From: Halomonas alkalisoli
Lineage (GTDB): Bacteria > Pseudomonadota > Gammaproteobacteria > Pseudomonadales > Halomonadaceae
Length of the DNA: 43,715 nucleotides
NCBI RefSeq assembly: GCF_021412585.1
Contig: NZ_JAKCMI010000031.1
Coordinates: forward strand, 1 to 43,715
Direction of reading: 5' to 3'
Shown here: positions 40,972 to 43,715 of the stretch, piece by piece
Layout: each line of letters begins with the position of its first letter
Numbering within the stretch: position 1 is the first letter of the stretch
The notes under the pieces: generated by a model
The model's input: only the letters and a program-made list of their open reading frames with translations
Database searches by the model: none
Told to the model about the DNA's origin: nothing
Made by a program: the position numbers and the translations under genes

Positions 40972-41823
40972 ATGGATGATGACATGTCACAAAATGATTC
41001 GCCGATCCTGAGGAATTTAGGAGCAGTTCTCCTCGGCATTGGCGTCATTGCTCTTATAGTTGGGGGCATAACAGTAATTTTGTACAGGCAACAGTTCGGC
41101 GGCTCACTCTCGGGAGAGCACGCGCAGTGGGCCGAGTTCGGGGATTATGTCGGCGGTGTGGTTGGTTCTATATTCGCCTTCTTTGGTCTTATTGCTTTGT
41201 TATTAACCTTATGGATTCAAAGCAGGGAGTTGCGAGTATCGTCTGCAGAATTGCGAAGATCGGCAGAAGCGCTATCAGAGCAGAATAAATCCATTAAGTT
41301 GCAAAGTTTCGAGAACAGATTTTTCAATATGATTTCTCTGCACCACGAAATAGTCAATGGAATAGATCTTAGAGTTAAAGGCGAAGTAAAATCGTCTGGC
41401 CGAGACTGCTTAAGAGTTTTCTACGAAAGATTAGTAAAAGAATTCGCGCCAGCGTTGAGGGGCGATAATTTAAATTACAAAGATGGCCTTCTTTCTGGAT
41501 ATGCAAACTTTTATGAAAAGCACGCGCATGAATTAGGTCACTATTTTAGGAATATTTATCGGATACTGAAGTTTATAGAGGAAAGTGACGTCCCAAGAAA
41601 ATCGGAATACTCAGGGATTCTTCGTGCTCAGTTATCCAATCCAGAGCTGGCGTTGTTATTCTATAACGGAATTACCGTGAGGGGAGATAAATTAAAACCT
41701 CTCGCGGAAAAGTATGCACTATTCGAAAACCTCGAGCCAAAACAGCTTGCGCGAAAGGATGAGGATTTCAAATTCTACGAGGCTGAAGCATTTGGTGAAC
41801 ACATTGATCTATTCATGGGCTAG
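40972..41823 (+). CDS. putAbiC-type putative phage abortive infection protein
   Basis: A 283-residue protein. Two membrane segments (about residues 17-37 and 57-81) are followed by a coiled stretch (QSRELRVSSAELRRSAEALSEQ). The cytosolic domain has ENRFFNMISLHHEIVNGI, SGRDCLRVFYERL, HELGHYFRNIYRILKFIEES and YSGILRAQLSNPELALLFYNGI. These last blocks are the hallmark of the putative phage abortive infection family (putAbiC, related to lactococcal AbiC), which is thought to stop phage spread by killing or arresting the infected cell; the mechanism is unknown. ATG 40972 is one base after the core site, so it has no ribosome site of its own inside the cassette; ATG 40984 is an alternative start. 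Confidence 0.85.
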   Translation: MDDDMSQNDSPILRNLGAVLLGIGVIALIVGGITVILYRQQFGGSLSGEHAQWAEFGDYVGGVVGSIFAFFGLIALLLTLWIQSRELRVSSAELRRSAEALSEQNKSIKLQSFENRFFNMISLHHEIVNGIDLRVKGEVKSSGRDCLRVFYERLVKEFAPALRGDNLNYKDGLLSGYANFYEKHAHELGHYFRNIYRILKFIEESDVPRKSEYSGILRAQLSNPELALLFYNGITVRGDKLKPLAEKYALFENLEPKQLARKDEDFKFYEAEAFGEHIDLFMG

Positions 41824-41829
41824 GCAAAT

Positions 41830-41901
41830 GGCTAACAAGGCGCTCGTTTGGACACAAACTACGCTGTGTTTCGTTTGCGCCGCACAGCTTGATCGTTAGA
41901 G
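41830..41901 (+). other. attC site of cassette 1
   Basis: 72 bases from GGCTAAC (41830-41836) to GTTAGAG (41895-41901). The ends can pair: TAACAAGGCGC on the left against GCGCC...CTTGATCGTTA on the right, leaving unpaired bases as in folded attC strands. A central weaker pairing involves CACA and TGTG. It lies 6 bases after the putAbiC stop. Confidence 0.75.
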
Positions 41902-41917
41902 GGGAAAAGAAGCAGAA

Positions 41918-42775
41918 ATGGTGTCTGAAGATTGGATTGCGAACCTAAACAAAGAGTTCCGCGATGCAGGCATAGATCAACGTCGTCGCCCGTGGGAGGC
42001 AATTCGTCGTTATTCCGATGAGTTCAATACTGCAGTAGATATTTCCTCTGACGTCGCCAAGACGATTTTTAAATGGTTTGAGGACCATTCAAAACCAGGT
42101 GTGCACCAAGTCGGTAACCAGTATGAAGCCGTATATTTCTATGATTGCCAATTTTGGGTTGTATCAATCCCAATCATGTATGGCACGGTGCAGTTGAATG
42201 CCCTCGATTGTCTTCATGAAATGCCAGATGTCATCAAGCAAGAGATGATGGCAGATCATAGGGAGGCTTGGGAGTACACTATCTATTGGGCTGACTGTTT
42301 AGATTACGGAATGGGCATAGATGATCTACGAAAAACGCAAGGTCTAGATGAGTTTGGCTATCAGTTTCTCATGTCAGCGGATCAAGAACTAAGAGCTGCC
42401 ACATCTATACTTTCCCAACATCGTCCAGATCCTCGTGCAATTCTTAACTGCAGAATGGCACTTGAAATATTCTTTAAGACATACATTGCGTTGAAAAACG
42501 GTCTTACACAAAGTGAGGCAAGGGCTATTGGTCACAACCTGAATAAAGGGCTAGACAGGTTTATCGAAGTATCAGGGCTGGATGACTGGGAAAGGATAAG
42601 GCAACTTCTATCAGTATTTCCGGAAGTACATGAGCGCTACAAAGAGCAAGATATCACCTTCCAAAGGCTTTGGGAGGGTTACTCACTTGCGCACTCTGTA
42701 GGTGCGGTGATTGTCAGAGAGTTCACTGACAGAAATACACTTCAACAAGTGATGGCCTCTAACAATGCAAATTAA
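41918..42775 (+). CDS. Unknown cassette protein with HEPN-like C-terminal segment
   Basis: A 285-residue soluble protein I cannot assign to a named family. The first about 150 residues are acidic and aromatic-rich (WFEDHSKPGVHQVGNQYEAVYFYDCQFW), without a known motif. The region ILNCRMALEIFFKTYIALKNG followed by ARAIGHNLNKGLDRF (about residues 172-210) resembles HEPN helices, where a long helix with A-E-xx-K precedes a GHxL turn. The RNase motif R-x4-6-H is not present in standard spacing (only R-x3-H), so toxin activity is doubtful. Ribosome site AGGGG and ATG lie within 20 bases of the cassette start. The stop lies inside the attC, as in many cassettes. Neighbour of a phage-defence candidate. 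Confidence 0.75.
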   Translation: MVSEDWIANLNKEFRDAGIDQRRRPWEAIRRYSDEFNTAVDISSDVAKTIFKWFEDHSKPGVHQVGNQYEAVYFYDCQFWVVSIPIMYGTVQLNALDCLHEMPDVIKQEMMADHREAWEYTIYWADCLDYGMGIDDLRKTQGLDEFGYQFLMSADQELRAATSILSQHRPDPRAILNCRMALEIFFKTYIALKNGLTQSEARAIGHNLNKGLDRFIEVSGLDDWERIRQLLSVFPEVHERYKEQDITFQRLWEGYSLAHSVGAVIVREFTDRNTLQQVMASNNAN

Positions 42776-42832
42776 CTCGGACCTTAAAAATCACTATGCG
42801 CTTTTCGCGTCCGGTTATTTGCGGCGTTAGGC
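42757..42832 (+). other. attC site of cassette 2
   Basis: 76 bases from CTCTAAC (42757-42763) to GTTAGGC (42826-42832), the latter a perfect GTTRRRY. The reverse complement of the right arm (TAACGCCGCAAATAACCGGA) aligns with the left arm TAAC-AATGCAAATTAACTCGGA with only small bulges. That is the imperfect hairpin an integron integrase recognises. The gene's stop TAA is at 42773-42775, within the left arm. Confidence 0.85.
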
Positions 42833-42965
42833 GGCACCGGAGGCTCATGCTAGGTTTTGGGCCGAGTAGCCGCTTTCGACCAGATCCGACGGTTGCTGAA
42901 CCAGAAGAACTTGCGGGAGTCACCGACTGAAGAAGCCTTCACAAACCAATAGGAGTGATAGTCTG

Positions 42966-43505
42966 ATGAGAAGGCTAATGCTTTTGTTGATTCTGTTGTT
43001 GCTGACATCTTCGGCCCAAGCGCAGGGCGGATGGCAGCACCTTGGCTACAGTCAGGGTATGTCAGCATCACAAGTGGTTTCGCGTCTAGATCAGCTTGGG
43101 TACGAATATACTCAGAACTGCGTTGTAACGAATGCATGCTCCGTCACGCGGCGGCGCGGCGGCAATGTTGAGTTTCTGTCGTTTCGGTTCTGCGAAACTA
43201 ATGGAGTGCTCAAGGATATGTGGTTTTCTCCAAGCGGCCAGTCTCTGATGACATTTGCGGATGCACTTGACGAGTACCGCACTCGGTACGAGGCGGACGT
43301 GATCGAGGTCGATACTAACCGGTATACAAGCACGTATGCAGAAACTGGTGAGAGATTGTCGAACGCAGTAGTGGTCGTCTATCTCGCTAACCAAACTATG
43401 CTTGAGGAGGGTTGGAAAATCGCGTTGAGCGTTACGGGGCAGGAGAATAGTCAACGATTCTCAGCTCTGAGTACTACAGTCACGTTTCTCGGGAAGTGCA
43501 ACTGA
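42966..43505 (+). CDS. Exported protein of unknown function (cassette 3)
   Basis: A 179-residue protein with a clear signal peptide (MRRLMLLLILLLLTSSAQAQ, cleavage expected after about residue 19). The mature part has four cysteines (NCVVTNAC, FRFCET, LGKC), enough for two disulfides, and aromatic-rich strands. It starts with GMSASQVVSRLDQLGYEY, a pattern seen in small secreted and lipoprotein domains. I recognise no named family. AGGAG lies 10 bases before the ATG. A 133-base leader separates the core site from the gene, longer than in the other two cassettes. Confidence 0.75.
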   Translation: MRRLMLLLILLLLTSSAQAQGGWQHLGYSQGMSASQVVSRLDQLGYEYTQNCVVTNACSVTRRRGGNVEFLSFRFCETNGVLKDMWFSPSGQSLMTFADALDEYRTRYEADVIEVDTNRYTSTYAETGERLSNAVVVVYLANQTMLEEGWKIALSVTGQENSQRFSALSTTVTFLGKCN

Positions 43506-43568
43506 GACGGTCGACTTCCGCTTCGGACTGCAACAGGAGAAGATCAGCATGAAGCGCATCGTGCCGCC

Positions 43569-43594
43569 GCCTAACAACTGCATCGAGCCGGCGT
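43569..43594 (+). other. Left part of the attC of cassette 3, interrupted
   Basis: GCCTAAC (43569-43575) is the exact reverse complement of the cassette's left core GTTAGGC. It is followed by AACTGCATCGAGCCGGCG, a typical left attC arm. The right arm is missing where TGGACT, a likely IS end, begins at 43595. GTTGGAC across the junction (43593-43599) also fits GTTRRRY, but a 31-base attC would be too short. Confidence 0.65.
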
Positions 43595-43715
43595 TGGACT
43601 TCCCCCACCCCAGTGGACAAGCATCGATAACTCCCCAGCAGGAGAGAACCGATGCCCGAGATGATCACGGGGAAGAAAACGCAACGCTATAGCACCGAGT
43701 TCAAAGTCAAAGCGG
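43595..43715 (+). mobile_element. Left end of an IS3-family insertion sequence (runs off window)
   Basis: TGGACTTCCCCCACCCCAG looks like a terminal inverted repeat beginning with TG, as in IS3-family elements. After 57 bases it leads to a ribosome site (GGAGA) and the start of a transposase OrfA-like frame. The right end, target duplication and second ORF are outside the window, so completeness is unknown. Confidence 0.7.
43652..43715 (+). CDS. IS3-family transposase OrfA, N-terminal 21 codons only
   Basis: The frame reads MPEMITGKKTQRYSTEFK and continues VKA to the window end. The stretch RYSTEFKVKA is the opening of the helix-turn-helix of IS3-family OrfA proteins (HTH_Tnp_1 type). GGAGAG lies about 6 bases before the ATG. 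Too short to name the IS. Confidence 0.65.
   Translation, partial: MPEMITGKKTQRYSTEFKVKA

Larger units (their letters stand above)
40965..43594 (+). mobile_element. Candidate integron gene-cassette array (three cassettes, no integrase seen)
   Basis: Cassette 1 is 40965-41895, cassette 2 is 41896-42826, and cassette 3 runs from 42827 to an interrupted attC at 43569. Each begins with TTRRRY-type bases, carries one gene in the same direction, and ends in an attC whose first 7 bases are the exact reverse complement of G plus the cassette's own first 6 bases: GTTAGCC/GGCTAAC, GTTAGAG/CTCTAAC and GTTAGGC/GCCTAAC. That pairing is expected only if each cassette was once a circle closed by an integron integrase. 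The block is AT-richer than the backbone. With no intI in view it could be part of a larger chromosomal integron or a cluster of attC sites lacking integrase. Confidence 0.8.

Noticed and set aside
1..43715. CRISPR arrays, tRNA or rRNA genes
   Set aside because: No regularly spaced repeats and no cloverleaf or rRNA signature was found by reading.

Overview
The window is GC-rich, densely coded DNA from what is most likely a moderately halophilic gammaproteobacterium of the Halomonas type. This placement is an inference from gene content, codon style and protein families; no rRNA or tRNA gene is present to confirm it. Most of the window is ordinary chromosome. A few stretches are visibly AT-richer and carry accessory genes: about 23.0-25.4 kb, 30.6-31.1 kb, 32.5-34.1 kb and 40.7-43.7 kb.

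Layout. 1-3258: the end of a TRAP transporter (small and large membrane subunits) followed by gluconokinase (gntK) and the LacI-type gluconate repressor (gntR), which reads as a gluconate uptake and use unit. 3287-6223 (minus): an iron-type ABC importer (binding protein, FecCD-type permease, ATPase) with a Fur-box-like site upstream. 6420-9625: a RidA-family protein, then a translationally coupled MaoC-phosphate acetyltransferase fusion and acetate kinase. 9755-11904: a TetR regulator with its own operator, then a Cys-rich DUF1326 protein coupled to a DUF2182 membrane protein. 11911-14954: a divergent MocR regulator and LysE exporter sharing an operator-rich intergenic region, then a threonine-dehydratase-like enzyme. 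15117-18701: an ExoD-like protein, a CDF transporter and a chemoreceptor behind a sigma-28-type promoter. 18803-22933: a methyltransferase, a diguanylate cyclase, an AraC regulator and a second LysE-type exporter.

23092-34751 is a patchwork of small single-function genes: YkgJ-type Cys cluster, DJ-1/PfpI, DUF1801, an AAC(3)-I-like acetyltransferase, DCC thiol protein, MAPEG, VOC, DUF3309, macro domain, OsmC-YcaO fusion, DUF4188, DHFR-like, PAS-GGDEF and a YdeI-like protein. Several gene remnants lie between them (DHFR-like start, SDR start, GGDEF tail, broken GST, a second GST tail). 35017-39440 holds a FabF-type ketoacyl-ACP synthase divergent from a TetR regulator, then catalase-peroxidase katG with a strong terminator.

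The right end (40964-43715) is the most interesting part: a candidate integron gene-cassette array with no integrase gene in view. Three consecutive cassettes each have a left core site whose reverse complement is exactly the first 7 bases of their own attC (GTTAGCC/GGCTAAC, GTTAGAG/CTCTAAC, GTTAGGC/GCCTAAC). They encode a putAbiC-type putative phage abortive infection protein, an unknown protein with a HEPN-like C-terminal segment, and an unknown exported protein. The third attC is cut short by the start of an apparent IS3-family insertion sequence that runs off the window.
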